This document shows positions 1-15,200 of a DNA stretch of 64,000 nt, piece after piece. A program made the position numbers and the translations under genes. How positions within the stretch are numbered: the first letter of the stretch is position 1; each line of letters opens with the position of its first letter. Below the pieces are notes generated by a model. That model had not been told where the DNA came from. It saw only the letters and a program-made list of their open reading frames with translations, and did not search any database. This DNA is from Serilophus lunatus (taxonomy: Eukaryota > Chordata > Aves > Passeriformes > Eurylaimidae): the NCBI GenBank assembly GCA_013399895.1, contig VXBA01001570.1, positions 383,488-447,487 on the forward strand, written 5' to 3'.

Positions 1-150
1 TCAATACCTTCATCTTTTCTATAAATTACATCATATTTGTCTTTATTTTGGCTTACTTTCTCTAACCAGAAACCTTTGGAGCTCTAAAGAATTGAATTGT
101 TGCTGTTGCTGTGGCCCTTTTAAGGCTTTTCCTGTGTCCTTTCTCTGTAG

Positions 151-213
151 ACTCTGTCAGGTTACTTGACCCCTGTAGGAACTGAGATCTCAGCACTCTC
201 AGAAATGCGCCGT
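151..213 (+). CDS. EPS15L1: EPS15L1 probable alternative 63-nt exon
   Basis: A 21-codon segment (TLSGYLTPVGTEISALSEMR plus R) lies between a pyrimidine-rich acceptor (...tttctctgtag) and a consensus GTGAGT donor. It is open only in phase 0, and the next exon at 1706 also starts in phase 0, so it can be included or skipped without a frameshift. The mammalian EPS15L1 forms I remember pass from the EH3 linker straight into the equivalent of exon 1706, so this is either an alternative exon or a chance one. Confidence 0.55.
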
Positions 214-3200
214 GTGAGTAACTGCCACCTCCAAGGAATGCACAGGTTTTTTTGTGTGTCTGCTGCTTGTTAACTCAAAAACCCAGCTTTTATTTCTCCA
301 CCTTTGCCTGTCCCTGCTCTGCAGTTCTGTGCCACATGAGGAAATGTCACTGCAGTGGGAAGTGGCCCAGCACTGGCTGCTGCCCTGGTGATGTTCCTCC
401 CCTCAGTGGCTGGGGGTGGATTGGTCTGTCAGGAAGTTCCTGGGACAGGCAGCTCAGTCCTGGCACACTCAGATTACTCATGAACTAACTCTCTGAAGCT
501 GTGAGCAGTGAATTCATCTTGGTGTGAGAGCTTCAAGCTTCTCATTGTTTTCAATTAATTGTATTTTTTTTCCCATCTATTTTCTATTTAGCTGAGCATA
601 ACATGAAATAAACTGAGCCTAGGGAGCTTGAAGTGATTCTTATCCAAACCAAAGCAGCAGCTCATTTGAATTTATTTCATAGTCACATTGGTGACACTTC
701 CTGTGGTCCTGTCCAGTTTTCAGTACAAGTCTCAGCAAATCTGTATCTGACCTGACAATATAAAGGTGATATTAGAAGCTTTTATTTGCTACCTTGAAGA
801 TTTAATCTGTGTTGTTGTTATTTATGATTACTCATGGCATATTACAAAAGAAATGATCACCCAAAAGTGAAGACTTCATTAAATTATTTAACCTGTACAT
901 TCACTTATTGTTTCTACAGAAATACCACCTTTTGCTCTGCTGATCTTGCTTTGTTGGTTGGGTTCTCGTTTGGCTTTTTTATATTTAATAAAGCCAAACT
1001 TTCTGTGGTTATCAGCAACCTCAAAGTGAGCAAAGGAAGCAAACTGTACCTTCTTTTTAAAATGCTATTTAAAATTTGTAGGTCTCCTGTTTTTTCATAC
1101 TGGCAGGGAGCTCAGTGCTGCAGCTTTTGCTCAGTTGCAGTATTTTCAAAGAGCAATAATAATAATGACCAATTTTGTACCTAATGCTGAGATCCTTTCT
1201 CAATAACTTCTGATAATGATTTTCCTATCTAAAAGGCAAGGTGTGCTTTCTGCATCTTCCCTGATCTGCCTCAGAATTGGTGTAGAAATGACCTGAATAA
1301 TTGCAGAAATTGCCATGAATTTGTGACAGGGCTCAAGAAGACTGAAAGGACAATGTGATGTCATTAAGTTCCCTGGAAACTTTACTACTGACTGTAGCAG
1401 AGCTGGGGTTTAAGTTTGAAATTTCAGTTCTCCTATGGCCTGCAGTTTCTTTGTTGACACTGTGCATGTCCCCTCCCTGTGTGTTGCAGCTCTCCTGGGT
1501 GTTGAACAGGCACAGAGACAATTCTGTCTCACAGGGACAGTTGTGTGGCATGTTCCTGCTTGTTGCAGAATGATTTGATGTGTCTCACAGTATTTTACAA
1601 ATTCATACAATGAGGAGTTTGTATTCCACCTCTGTCCTCAGCTTTTGTAAAGGAAGAGCTTCTGTTAAAACTTGACCTTTTAATGGAATGTTTCATTCTT
1701 AACAGGACAGTGCAAGTTCTGTTGGGTCAGGAGAATTCACAGGGGTGAAGGAACTGGATGATATTAGTCAAGAAATTGCACAGCTGCAGAGGTAATAGTT
1801 GTGGACTGCTAACAAAATCTTAGATAATAACAAAATAAGTCTGTTACTTTTAAATCATCAGTTACTTTCAAATAATCAGTTACTTTTGTTGTCTTTTAAT
1901 CACTTTATTTGTCACTAAAATTGGTGGCAAATCTCCCACTGATGACTTAGAGTTATGCAAAGCCAGCCTGGATTATACCATTATTCTGGCCACAGATATT
2001 ATTTTTCAAAGAGGAGTTGATACATAGACACCTTTACTCCTTTAAAAAATATATGAGACTATGAGCTGGCTTTTTTGTCTGTCTGGTGTTTCCAGAAGAG
2101 CATTATTTGAGTTTTGGATGTGTGTTTTATGGTTTAACTAATCATAAATACATGTGCTTGTTTATCTGACAGAGAAAAATATTCTCTAGAGCAGGACATT
2201 AGAGAAAAGGAAGAATCAATCAGACAGAAAACCAATGAAGTCCAGGTAAAATCTCTGTTTATCATTAGTAGTTTTCACTTTAATCTAAAATAACGTATGT
2301 AGAATTAAGGATTCTTCCTTCTTCTGTCTTTTCTTATGTTGGTTCTGGGCAAGCTTTTTCTCTTTTAATGAGATTTACCTCTGACTTATTCTTAAATTCT
2401 TAAAAAAAAAGTTATTTTCTTGTTCTCCTTCAGAAATCTTTTCATCTGATGCTGCTTAATATAAAGAGAATGTGATACATGACCAGTTTGAAATGTCTTT
2501 TGTGTTAGTGAACTAACACTGTAATTTAGGAAACCATTATTCAAGAGTATTGGGTTTGATAATTAGGATATAACTCAATGCCATATGCTCTGTCACAGTC
2601 TCCTTCCTTCTTGTGGGCACTGATGTATTTCCTATATCTCATACAAGTCCTGCAGAAATAAACCAGGTATAACCTGGATGAGGTAGAAAATCTTTTGCAT
2701 TTTGCAAACATTCCTTCAGACAACAGCTAAATGTGGGTTACAAACTGTGGGATTTTCCTCAGGAGCTGCAGAATGATTTAGACAGGGAGACAAGTAACTT
2801 GCAGGAGCTGGAGGCTCAGAAACAGGATGCTCAGGATCGCCTGGATGAGATGGACCAGCAGAAAGCCAAGCTGAAGGACATGCTGAGTGATGTCAGGCAG
2901 AAATGCCAGGAGGAAACACAGGTGGTGAGTGTCTGTTCATTCTGGACATGGCCAAGAGGGTTATGTCTTCTGTTGAAGGAAATTTTGGTGTTTTGGTTTT
3001 TTTTTTACCATAAATAGCAATTCCCGCACAAATGCAGAGGTCTAGGGAAGGATTTTATTAACTGAAGTACCTTTCATTGTGGTCAGGAGTGGGGGGTTGG
3101 GATCTCTTCCTGCAGGAGTTGTTATTCTGAGAATATATGAAATATTTATTCACCTTGGCAGGGCAGTTGAAAAGCATCAGTCCTGAGCCTTGAGATAGTG

Positions 3201-6200
3201 CAGGAGTGGTGCAGGTTTGGGTCATTCTGAATGGCATCAGTATTGGGTTAAAAGTGGGTTTTCAGGGGGATACAATTGCCAATGGAAACAGAATGTTACC
3301 TAAAGGTAGAAACTTAGTCTGTAATGTCACCTGAGAAAGGAGAGGCATAAGCAACTCTGGAATTTCAAAGAGTTAAAAATCAACTTTTTACTACTTGATA
3401 AGTGTGTCAATGGAGAAGGAGCCAAGTTCTGAAAACTGCAAGGTAACCATCTAAGAAACACCTCTTAATTACCTTCATAATTAGTGTATTTAAAATAGTA
3501 TTACTTTTATTGAATATGCTTGTATCAAGGATTTGGTGTAACATCAGCAGCAACTTCATATTAAGTTCTAATTATTTCCTTACATGTTGATAGGTTGCTG
3601 TACAACTCTCTAATATTTATTATAAATTCATAATTTAATAAATTGTAATTATTTCAAATTTCACTCTGATTTTTTTAACATTCTCTTTCAGATTTCATCA
3701 CTAAAAATGCAGATTCAATCTCAGGAATCAGATTTAAAGCTACAGGAAGATGACCTTAACAGAGCAAAAGCAGAGCTGAATCGCCTCCAGCAAGAGGAGA
3801 CTCAGCTGGAGCAGAGTATCCAGGCTGGAAAAGTGCAACTTGAAACAATAATCAAATCTTTAAAATCCACACAGGAAGAAATAAATCAGGTATCCACTGT
3901 AGTTTATACAGTTTTTTTGCCTCTTGAAAGGCTGAGAGTTGATAATCACCAAGAAAGATCATTTTTCAGAAGAGGAAAAAAAAGTCCTGGCTCATAAAAT
4001 AAACCTTTTGGGCTGGTGCTCAGTAGGTTAAATCCCTGTTTGAGTCAGGAAACATTCAGTGCTGGTGGGGGGAAAATGCAACTGTGTGGCAAGAGTTTCT
4101 AATGAGACTTTTCCTTCTCAGGCAAGAAGTAAGTTGTCCCAACTGCAGGAGAGCCACCAGGAAGTCAACAGGAGCATAGAGGAATACAATGAAGCTCTCA
4201 ATGGGATTCATGGTGGGAGCCTCACAAATTTGGCAGATATGAGTGAAGGCCTTGGGCAGTCAGAGAGAAGCAATTATGGAACTATGGTAAAAAAAAATTA
4301 CTGTTTAGTGTATTTTACAAGAAATAGATTTGTGGTTTGCACATGGTCTGAAATAGTTCAGTTGGTTTTGGGTATGTCAGCAGACACCAGGGCAAAACTT
4401 TAGTGCTGATGGAAAATCTAATTTTTAAGCCTTTTTGTTCAGTCTTGGGCCAGTAGAACTGTAACAGAGGGGATATGCAAGTAAACTGTGATTATGGAAC
4501 CAAACAGAAAAGGTCTGTTTACCTGCATTTGTCACCTGTCACATGTTCAGTCTCAGGAAGGAGATGGAGCTTTATTTCCAGTTCAGCTGTTTTGTTTTTT
4601 CTTGCACAGTGTCCAGTTTACCAAGGTGAAACCTCTTGCTGTAAACTTCCCCTTAACCATCTATTTCCTTCTTATTTCCAAAAGAAACTTTACAAGTTTC
4701 TCCTTTGCAGTGAGCTGTGTTTGTTACATACTGTTCCCTTCCCAAAGTACATGGATGGTTCTCCCCTGCTTAAATAATTCCACCATCATTTATCTCATTT
4801 ATTATTTTTTCTTTTAATGAAAAATTCCTTCAGGTTCTTAAAGATTTTTCCAGTTAGTTTCCCTTGAGTATCTATTGTTGATTTGGATATTAAAGAATCC
4901 TCTAAATCACAAGAATTTTCTTTTTTTCTTTTAAAGGCTGTTTCATCTCTTAAATATAGAAGTTACATAGTTACTTAATGCTTCCTCATTAAGGAAACAT
5001 GTTTTGTAAGCACAGTATTTGCTGTGGGCTTAGTAGGAAATTAAATAAATATCATTTATAGTGTATTAATAAATATTCAGCAGGCATTGCTGCCTTTATG
5101 CCCTGCTTTACACTTGCTCTGTAAAAAGAAACTGCTTAAAAGAAGGAAAATGTAGATTAAAAACAACAATACACAGAAAAACATGGCCTTAAAAGACTTC
5201 AGTGCTTAGTTTCTGTGCTTGCATAAACATTATATTTAATTTCCAGTGGAAACTTCCAGATGTTTCTCTTACTTGCAAAAGCTAAGAATCACTTACTGGA
5301 AGAAAACACCAGTGTATGTTCATAGTCATTTTTTAAGCCTTTGTGCCCCTTTCCTGTTTCTCAATTCTTCCTTCCTCTTCCTCCTCTCCCCACCTCCCTC
5401 CCTGCTGTTCTGAGAAATATTAATTAAGATATTTTCATTTGAATCTTGTAAGAGGATGAAAGAAATGCTGTTTCTGGGGTTGGGGGACAGTGTGAGTGGG
5501 AAGGTGGTGGTTACTCCTTACCTTGGGATGGAATGGCTCTGGATTTCCCTGGAACTGCTGTGCAGCACAAACATGGCAAGGACTCATCAGAGACCCCCAA
5601 ACCAGACCCAAGCCAACCCAAATAAATGTCATGGAGAGGATTCAAAACTTCAGTTTGCTACTTGTTGGTGCAGGATATTTTTTGTAACTTGCCAAAGTTG
5701 CTTTTGGGGCTCTGCTGGGAAACCTCTGTCCTGGGAAATCAGTGCTTGGAGCTTCAAGCTCAACAATTTGTTAAAAATCAACCAGAGCATGACCATTCAA
5801 TAGTAATTTCTTGTATTTGTAGTCCACAAATGATTTATGTCTCCTTTCCTTTTAAATACCTGTCTTACCTGAAGCTGAGCAGTAAAATAACTGGGAGAAG
5901 TTTTGTATATGGGAGGTTTGTTTTTTGTTATTGAAGTATTTGAGAATATTAAATATTAATATGGGCAACAGTTTAACCTCAATTTTTATATGGACTGTTA
6001 TCTTTTGATGATCTGTGTAGCCTTGGGCTGCATATTTCCTTCTGTGGAATTACTTGGAAGCCACTTACTCAGAAAGTTCTGTAGCAAGTAGTTTTTAAGA
6101 GTGTTAAACAGGAAACAAAATACCCATTTAGCAAAAATTCTGTGCTAACTGAGCATTTTTACTTGTGGTAAGTTGCTGTGATGTTTTTCCTCTTAATTTT

Positions 6201-9200
6201 TAGGATGATCCATTTAAGAATAAAGCCTTGATGTTTACCAACAACACACCAGAATTGCATACAGACCCATTCCAGTCAGAAGATCCTTTCAAATCTGATC
6301 CATTTAAGGGAGCAGACCCCTTCAAAGGCAGTAAGTGACCTGAGACCTTGAAAACCAATTGTTGAGTGAATTATATTTTGACAGTTTTTTATCACCTTGC
6401 TAAATAGTGGATAAAACAAATTCTTTTTCTATTCTGCATAGGTGACCCATTCCAACATGATCCTTTTGCAGAACAGCCACCTGCTCCAGCAGGTAATGAC
6501 CCTTTTGATGACAGGACACAAGTGGTATAAACAATTTGTAGCCAAACACAAAGATTTCCAAGGTTTCCTTGGCTTCAGATTTGTGGTTTGCATGTGGGAA
6601 CATAGAAAGCTGAGAGGGTGTGCCTTCAGGATCAATATGTTAATGGGAAGGTATAATTTTATTAAGTCCACAAGCCTAATATAAAGATGTGGTTGTTGAT
6701 AAATACCTTGTTTAGAGAGATCTCTGGAAGTTTATCAGATTTACCAAATCACTGTGTTTCTATAACAAAAATTAATGAGTATGAGGTCAAATACAGAATG
6801 TTCTTTGTAGACACTCTAGTGCTGCATTTGATTCACCTTTCTCTGCTCTCTGCAGATCCCTTTGGAGGGGATCCCTTTAAGGAAAGTGACCCATTTCGTA
6901 GCTCAGCCCCTGAGGATTTCTTCAAGAAACAGGTGAAGAGTGACCCATTTACCTCAGATCCATTCACAAAACCCCCTGCTCTGCCCTCAAAGGTCAGTAA
7001 TTTTTACATCTACACTCAACAGATTTCCTTACTATTGAAAAGCTGAAAGCTAAAGGGAGTGAAGTAACACAAAATATTTTTCTCCAAACTGCTGAAATAT
7101 CATTAATTTTACTCTTAAAATTTAAGTATGGATTTAAGTCAGCAGTATTCTCTCTGGTTCCATGATAATGAGGTGCTGAAAGGTGTATTATTTTAATCTG
7201 TGTTGGGAATTTCAAGTCACCAGCACCCTCTCATTCCCACTATTATTCCCTCCATTGCATTGATTTGTGCAGTCACACATTGAATGAGATCAACTGCTCT
7301 GGTTAAAGGATTCCTGCAGCCAGGACAGTGGAAGGACTGCACAGAACACACCTCTTCAATCACAGTTAATAGCTCAATATATATTTTATATATGTAGTCA
7401 CAGTTCTGAAGCTGTCCTGATGTACATGTGTGTGTTTGTTTGGAATTTTTGGGTTGTTTTTTAATCTTTCCCACACTTTTAGGGAATCACTGGCTATTGT
7501 GACCCAAGAGTATAGGATTGTATTTGGATAAAGTAGGACTTGTTGAAGTGAAGAGCAACTGCAAACACCATCTCTTTAAAAAGAAGCAATGTGCAGACTC
7601 TCTGAATTAACACTATATTTCCATATTTTGCCCTGATAATTAATGTTGCTGTAATTGTAGGTACTTTCTATTTTGTTCGAGGCTGTCAACAGCCACATTT
7701 CATACAATCAGTTGAATTTATCCTACTCTGTGTCCACTGAACAGAGTGGTTTGAAATTGGAAATAAGTTGCCTTAAAGCAGGAGATTTTGATATGCATAA
7801 AAAGGCAAGTGCACAGTCCAGCAGAGCAATAATTATGTATATCTGTTCTTGTTTAGCCTGACCCCTTTGAAAGCACTGACCCTTTTACGTCTTCCAGTAT
7901 CTCTTCAAAAGGTCCAGGTAAGAAGAAACAATTTTCTCATGAAGATGAAAAAGGAGATATCTTTTTATGAAAGAAGAATCAAATATAAGAGTTGAGACCA
8001 AAGAGTTTGTGAACTGTTGGCAAAAAGCATCTTGGTCTTGTTATGGATTATAAAGATCAAGTCTATATTTCAGTTTCTTTTCCCCTCAAACAACTGGTAG
8101 AAAACCTATTGTTTTATGGAATTCTCTTATAACATCTCATGCCAGGTCAAAATTCCAGTGTGTTTTAATCCCCTGCCTAGTTTTCTACTTAATTTGTAAT
8201 TCTTAAGTATTATTCAAAATAACTTACTTCTCTTGTATCTGTTTCAGATCCATTTGGAACACTGGATCCATTTGGAAGTGGTGCTTTCAGTAGTGGGGAG
8301 GGATTTGCAGACTTCAGTCAGATGTCAAAGGTAAAGGTTACAAGGAGAGCAGCTGTCCTTTTAAAAATGTCTGTGCAGTTACTTTTTTAAGGGTGTGATA
8401 TAATTGTAAATTTTCAGCTGACAGCCCAGTTTTGTTCATTATTTTTTTTCCATTCAGCCTCACCAGTTACTTAGCAAAGCATTTTCCATCCATGCCAGAT
8501 ATGGCAAAGTCTTACCAAGACTGGTAGATTCTGTAGGGAATAAATCAACTTTTCACAAACATTTTCAAATACCAGATAAGCAAAAGAAATTAACTTGTAG
8601 TTTTAACTTTTAAGAAGAGGTTCCAGGTATTAATATATTTCATATATTTCCAGATATTAATATATTTGTGTCCAGCCTTCCTCTAAGTCCTGGAATCTGC
8701 TTCTTGGATACTTCATGGAATTACAGTATCCTGACTTTTTCCTAAATTTACAGAATCACTAAGGTTGGAAAAGACTTCTAAGGCCATCAAGGCCAACCAT
8801 TAACCAAACATACTAAATATATATAAACTGACTTTACTATAAACTCACCCCACTCTTTAAAGTCAGTGTCTGCCAAGTTTTAAATATACAATTTCTGCTC
8901 ATTTTAAAAAGCAGATGAAGAATAAGATTCAGGACACACCTGAAAAAACTGGATCATTGGAAAAGTCTTGATCTGCTTTTACATTTCTGAGGTGGAGTTT
9001 GGAATTTACATTAGTTCCACATTAGTCCCTTACATTAGTTCCACAGTAATGCTTGAGCATTTCATAGAGTAAATGTTAAAACTAAAATAGCTTATCATAG
9101 AACCTGGATTAATTCCATTTCTTGTAAATAAAAAGGGTTTTTTCTAACTTTTCTTACTATTTTTGGGAGGGTTTTAACTCTCCACTAGGTGGCAACAGCC

Positions 9201-12200
9201 TTTACCAATATTGAGGTGTCTGGCTGGAGGTAAAAGTGTAGCAAAGGTTTGACTGGGATTTTTAGCTTTGCTCACAAAATCCTTCTTTCTTTGAGAAGGA
9301 CAAATTTCCCTGGATGGCATCATTTTTGTGCCCTTCTTAACCAATAGGAGAGTGCTTCAGAAAAACCAGCTGAATGTAGGAAGCATTCAACACATGCTTT
9401 TGGGATTTTTCCCTCAGCTTTTGCTAAAAAGACAAATAGTTTTGTGAAACCTGAGGAAAGCTTGGAATAAAGCTGTCCATCCTGCAGTGTGCCTTGTTTT
9501 TCCAGGTTCTGTTTATCAGAGTGAAGGTCAGACTGTGGGGTGACTGTTCATTGCCAAAGGGTAAAAAGTAGAGTTTTACTTCCTTTTATTTCTTTCACCA
9601 GCTCTTTGCTGGGACAAGAAGTTCTAGAAGTATTTCAGTGATTTTTGAGGGTAAATCTTTTTGAATGTTGATGAAACCTTGGCACCTCTGTCACTGGCCT
9701 CTTGCACCACTCACAATTCTGTGCATCTGTCCTCATTTTTTTTTCAATACTTGAGTTACCTTCATGAAACCACAGGTATTCTACAGTGAGCTTACATCCT
9801 TTTTTCTTTTCTTTTTTTCTCCTCTAGTCAGTACCTTCAGACCCCTTTGCCTCCTCTTTTGGAGGGGTGGGATTCTCAGATGACCCTTTCAAAAGCAAAT
9901 CAGACACACCAGCGTTACCACCGAAGAAAAATGTCCCCCCACGGCCCAAACCACCCAGTGGTAAGGAGGTTTTCTTCTTTTAACAGCTACTTCCCCCAGT
10001 TTTTAATATATTAGTGGATATAAGAACAAGCTGACAGTCTTCTGCCTTATTATCTTATGTTTCAATCATGGAGAAAGGTATGAGAGTATCAGTAAATTGG
10101 CAAAATTATCAGTACCAGACTGGAAAAGGGATGATGAGGGAGTGTTGGACACATCTGTAAAATCACTTGTGGCAAGGAAAAGTGGGGTAAAAAAATTTTC
10201 TTTTCCAAGCAAGCAACACATAATATTAGTAAATGGCACTTTGAAAATAAAGAGGGGCTTTCTTTATAAAGTAATCTAAATTTGGGATTTATTTCTGTGT
10301 TTGACAGAGAATATGGTGAATGCAAAAAGTTTAAATGAGCTTCAAAATAGTCCCCTAGATAATTCTTAGAAGAAACAAGTGTCTTAAAAGCAAAGTAGCT
10401 TTCTGGCTCTTAAGTAGCTGAGTGTCTGCGAGACAGTCTGATGTGTGGCTGCAGCTTTACCTTGTTTTGATGTTCTTCCTGAGGCATCTGCCACTAGGTA
10501 CTGACAAGAACAGGGCTAGACAGACTTGTCCTGGTCTGATCATTCTTGCATTCACACATTCAAAATAAACATAAAACACTTTCTCAATGTATGCTTTGTT
10601 CCTGCTTCAAGTCCATGTATTATGTATGGAAATTCTGGGAGATGTGTAAATCTCCTGAACTGAAAATAAGATCTCTCTCAGTGGAGTTTCAACTTCTACT
10701 TGTTTGCCCTCCCTGGAGCTGTTTTCAAAATATTCAGCTACCAGTGAAACTGTTTAAAGAACTGAAGCCACTTAAGAGCTGTTAGTTTCGAGTCTCCTTT
10801 TAACAACAGTCAGAGAGTTCAGTTGATACTGGGAAGGAACATTCAGTTGGCTCAAAAAAACCTCAACAAAACAAAAAAAAAGACAAAAGCTGGCTTCTGC
10901 TTATGAATAGGCACAGAATTTTACTCTAAACACATGGATCCACGTCTAGAATCCTTTCTATCCCCTGACAGTGTTAGGAAGTGTGGTACAAAGAGAACAG
11001 ATCCATAATTAGTGTAAGTGTGGGGATTGTCAGCCTTTCTGCTGGTGCATTTTGGAGCAGAGCACGCAGCCTGCATCCTGTTTATGACAGAGATTGTTGA
11101 TCTGGCTGGTTTTGCAAACCAGTTATTCTAGAACAAACTCCTTGCATCGAGTGAAAAGTGCTTTCTATTATCAAGGTATCCTGAAGAAGTCATTACCCAT
11201 CTCACAGATTGATCCAAGGTTGGAAAGGTACTACTTCACACAGCAGCCAGACCATTGTTTGTTCCCATTACTCTGCTTTTAGTGCTTAAGGGATGATGGT
11301 GCACACTAAAACTCTGAAATCAAATGATGAGGTTCTGTGTAGGTGAGTATTGATGCAAATCTGTCAGGAAAAGAAAAGCTCTTGAAGCTGTTGGTTCCAT
11401 GCTTTGTGTAAATACTTAACCACTACTGAGTTACTAGAGAGCCTTTAGCAATTAAAAAACCCCACATAATGTTATGTTGACAAATATCAACCACTAGGAC
11501 AGACATTAATAAAAGCAGAAGTAGAAAAGCTGAAGGGGATCTTACTGTGAATGGTGTTGGCTTGCTTTCTTTTATTTGGTTTTCAAGGGAAGAGTGTAAG
11601 TGGCCATCTTTTAAAAATAATGTCTACATGAAATATTTTAGGGATTAAAGGGCCTCTATGAAGTTGGGTGAGTCAAACAAATACTAAGTGTACCTGTATT
11701 ATCTCTTATATGGGCCTTCTTTCTGTTCCTTTTTTGAAACATGACTATTCTTAGCAAATGCAGTGTAACAGTAGCAGCAAAGGTGAGAACTGACTCACCT
11801 ACAGGAGGGTTTTTTGGGTTTGTGTGCCTTCATTCCTTCTCTTGTACATATTGAGGGATTTGGTGAACCTTTCACTTTATTAATTTGCTTTTCATTTAGA
11901 TGTGTGCACTCAGCCTTTAATCAGTCTGTTAAAAACTGATTAAATGTGTCCCTTCCCCTCTTCTAGGGAGACACAATATTTGTGAGGTTACACAGCTCTA
12001 CCAAAAGCAAATGTTGTTATGATAAAATAGACTGAGGAGGAAACAAAGCAGGGTTTTTTTTAAAGCAAATGAGCCTCATGTGCTTATGCAGTTCTACTCC
12101 TCCCTTCCTTCCACAACTAAGACAATCTTCAGTGGTTACTTCAAGCATGAGAAATTATATAGTAATACAGTGTGATGGTAGCAAGAGATACAGGCCTAAA

Positions 12201-15200
12201 GTGTGTGTTAGAAATGGGAACACTGCTCACCAAACAAACAACAGGCAAGAAACTTCCGTTGGTTCTTACCTTTCTCATTGGTCTGTTTAATTAAAAAAAC
12301 AAGTAGGTGATAAAGATCTTGCTGAAGGATGAATAAATGCTGTTTATTACCAGGCAAACCTGAAATTTGCCTTTCTGTTCCCAGTTCTTACTCTTTTTAG
12401 TAAAGCTGTTCTTTCTGTTGGGGGGGATTTTTAATATTGAAAAGCACTTCTGTGGTTTGCCTGCATTGTGGTAGGCAGGTGCAAGGAGCTCAAATAGAAA
12501 GCTTTGCTTGCCCTCAAACCTCTGCAGGCAAGTAGAAAATACAAATAGTTTTGCAGAGCATTGAAAACTGATTTCCCAGGTAGTTGTGGATAGAGGAAAC
12601 TAGCAGGATCCACCAGGGATTGTTCCTGGTTTGGTGCTTTTCTGAATGCAAAGCTTTTGAGGAGTTCTGTGACATGCAAACATTGTCTGACAACCCACTG
12701 AGGTATTGCAGAGTGTCCTGGATCAGAGTGTGCCACAGTTCCCATCTTGCCCATGGTTCTGCTTTGTCCAGATGAAGGAGGAGTTGGGCATCAGGTCTTG
12801 TTCATTCAGGAAGGTAAAGGCAGAGCAAAACCCTGGAGCTGAAACAGGACCAGGGAAACACGTAGAACTATGGAATGTCCTGAGCTGGAAGAGACCCACG
12901 AGGATTATCCAGTCCCACCCCTGTCCCTGCACAGACACCCCAACAATCCTACCCTGTCCCTCAGAGCGTTGTCCAAACCCTCCTGGAGCTCTGGCAGCCT
13001 TGGGGCCGTGACCAAACCCTGGGGAGCCTGGGCAGTGCCCAACCCCCCTCTGGGGGAAGAACCTTGCCCTGAGATCCATCCCAAGCCCTGACACAGCTCC
13101 AGCCCTTCCCTGGGCTCCTGTCCCTGGTCCCAGAGCAGAGCTCAGCCCCTGCCCCTCCGCCTCCCCTCGGGAGGAGCTGCAGACCCCGAGGAGTCTCCCC
13201 TCAGTCTCCTCTGCTCCAGCTGAACGAGCCAAGTGCCCTCAGCTGCTCCTCAGACCCTTCTCTATCCCCATGTCCCTCCTTTGGACACTTCCCAACAGCT
13301 TTGGATCCTTTTGATATTCTGGTGCCCCAAACTGCCCCAATATTGCAGGCGAGGCCACCTGAGGTCTGAGCAGAGCAGGACAATCCCCTGGCCAGTGATG
13401 CTGGGCCTGGTGCCCCCTGGGACACAGTGTGACCCTCTGGGCTGCCAGGACACTCTGCAGACTCATGTCCAGCTTGTCATCTACCATGACTCCCAGGTCC
13501 CTTTCCACAGGGCTGCTTTTCCAGCCTCTCATCCCCACTCTGTCCCTGCATCCAGGGCTGCCCCGTCCCAGGCGCTGTGCACGTTAAAGTCACTCAGCTG
13601 GGGATTGCCCTGCCCTCACCTTTGTCAAGATCTCTCTGCAGCACATCTCTGCCTTCGAGGGAGTTAACAGCTCCTCCCAAATTAGTGTCATCACCAAACT
13701 CACTCGTCTGCCTTCCAGTCCCACATCCCGGTCCTTCATGAAGACCTCGTAGAGCACCGGCCCTGAAACGGAGCCTCTTGGCCACAGCTCTGTTTGCACT
13801 TTAGAGCTGGTCAGAGCAAAAGGCCTTCAGATGTACCTAGATGAACCTCTAAAGGGAGTTTGTAGTTCAGGGCAGCTGCTGTCATATCCCCACACAGTCT
13901 TCCTACAGCACTTAACCCTTGCACACCCTGGCCTGTGTGCTGGCTGCTTGTACAGTGAAAATGGCTTGGTTGGTTTGGTTGGTTGGGTGGTCTTGAGGTG
14001 GTATTTATGTTTTTTCACAGCTGGAACATTGAGGAGCAGCTGTGACCTGAGTGTCTGAGCAGATAGTTCAGTTCACACTGTCTGTGGTTGGTACTATCAG
14101 GCAGGGATGGGCAAACCCTTACTGTGTGGCATGGATTAGACACCCTTCAGATCCATATCTTTCCCTTCTTGAATGCAAAGATTAAGAGAGGGGGTGACAA
14201 TAATGAGATTATTTCCTTAGAGATGTATCTTGGGCAGAATCTCTTTTTCTGTTCATCATAAATCATTTTCCTTCTTTCTCACTCCACTTTGAACCCAAGA
14301 CTTTCAAGATCTTTTAGATGTTACAGTCTTAATCTGATACTTGCTTGGTCCAAGAAAAATCTTATGTTTGCTCTTCTGGTTAAATGCTCTGTTGTGGGTC
14401 TTTTCAATGTAACTATTTAGAGTTTAAGTGCAGAATCTTTAAAGAGAACTGGAGGAAGGTTAATAACTCGGGGGATCCAAACAGAGAATGGCAAGGAGAA
14501 GGTTCCAGAGGCAGCAAACCTGGATACCTGTGTACATCAAAGCTTCAACTTCTTGTTACATTGAAGGATCTGAAAAATCACTCTCTGTCCCTTACCTGGT
14601 TCAAGATTCTCTTTTTAGGTTGAGGAAGTTCAGCAAAGAAAAAGCTCTCTAGCTCTTCAGACTGAACTTTCTAAAGAAAATCCCCAAGGGAGTGTGTGCA
14701 TGTTCTTTCTCCTCAGGAATGTGTTCACATCCATGAAGTTCCTAATGGACATTGGGTTTCATAGGGTTCCTCTGGGACTTGGCTGGAGTAATTTCACCAG
14801 GTGGTGCTGGACAATTTGCAGGTTTCTTTGGAAGGTTTTCTATATTTATTGAATGATGCTCAAAAAGCACAAAAGCATTTCCAAATAGAAACACATGTGC
14901 TTTGTGTGAAGGGCTGTGACAAATGGAAAACAAATAAAATAATAGTGTATCTCAACATTCTTAAACATTGTACCTGTGACAAGGATTTACATTCCACTGC
15001 ACATTATTTTCTCAAACTCCTCTAAAGCATAGCTGAGTTTTGTAGATTTATAAGTGCACTTTATTTTCTGGCACAAAGATTGCCTTCTGTGGTGTTCATC
15101 ACTACTGAACTTCTAGTGGCTTTATATTTCTCACACTAATTCTCAGGTTTATAAGACTTTTGTGTAATCAAGAATAAAAAAGTCTCAAAGAACTGGTAGA

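Noticed and set aside
12723..13667. Frames of 144-169 codons in the EPS15L1 intron
   Set aside because: They lie in a 5'-truncated CR1 element's 3' region, not in its reverse transcriptase, and contain no recognisable domain.
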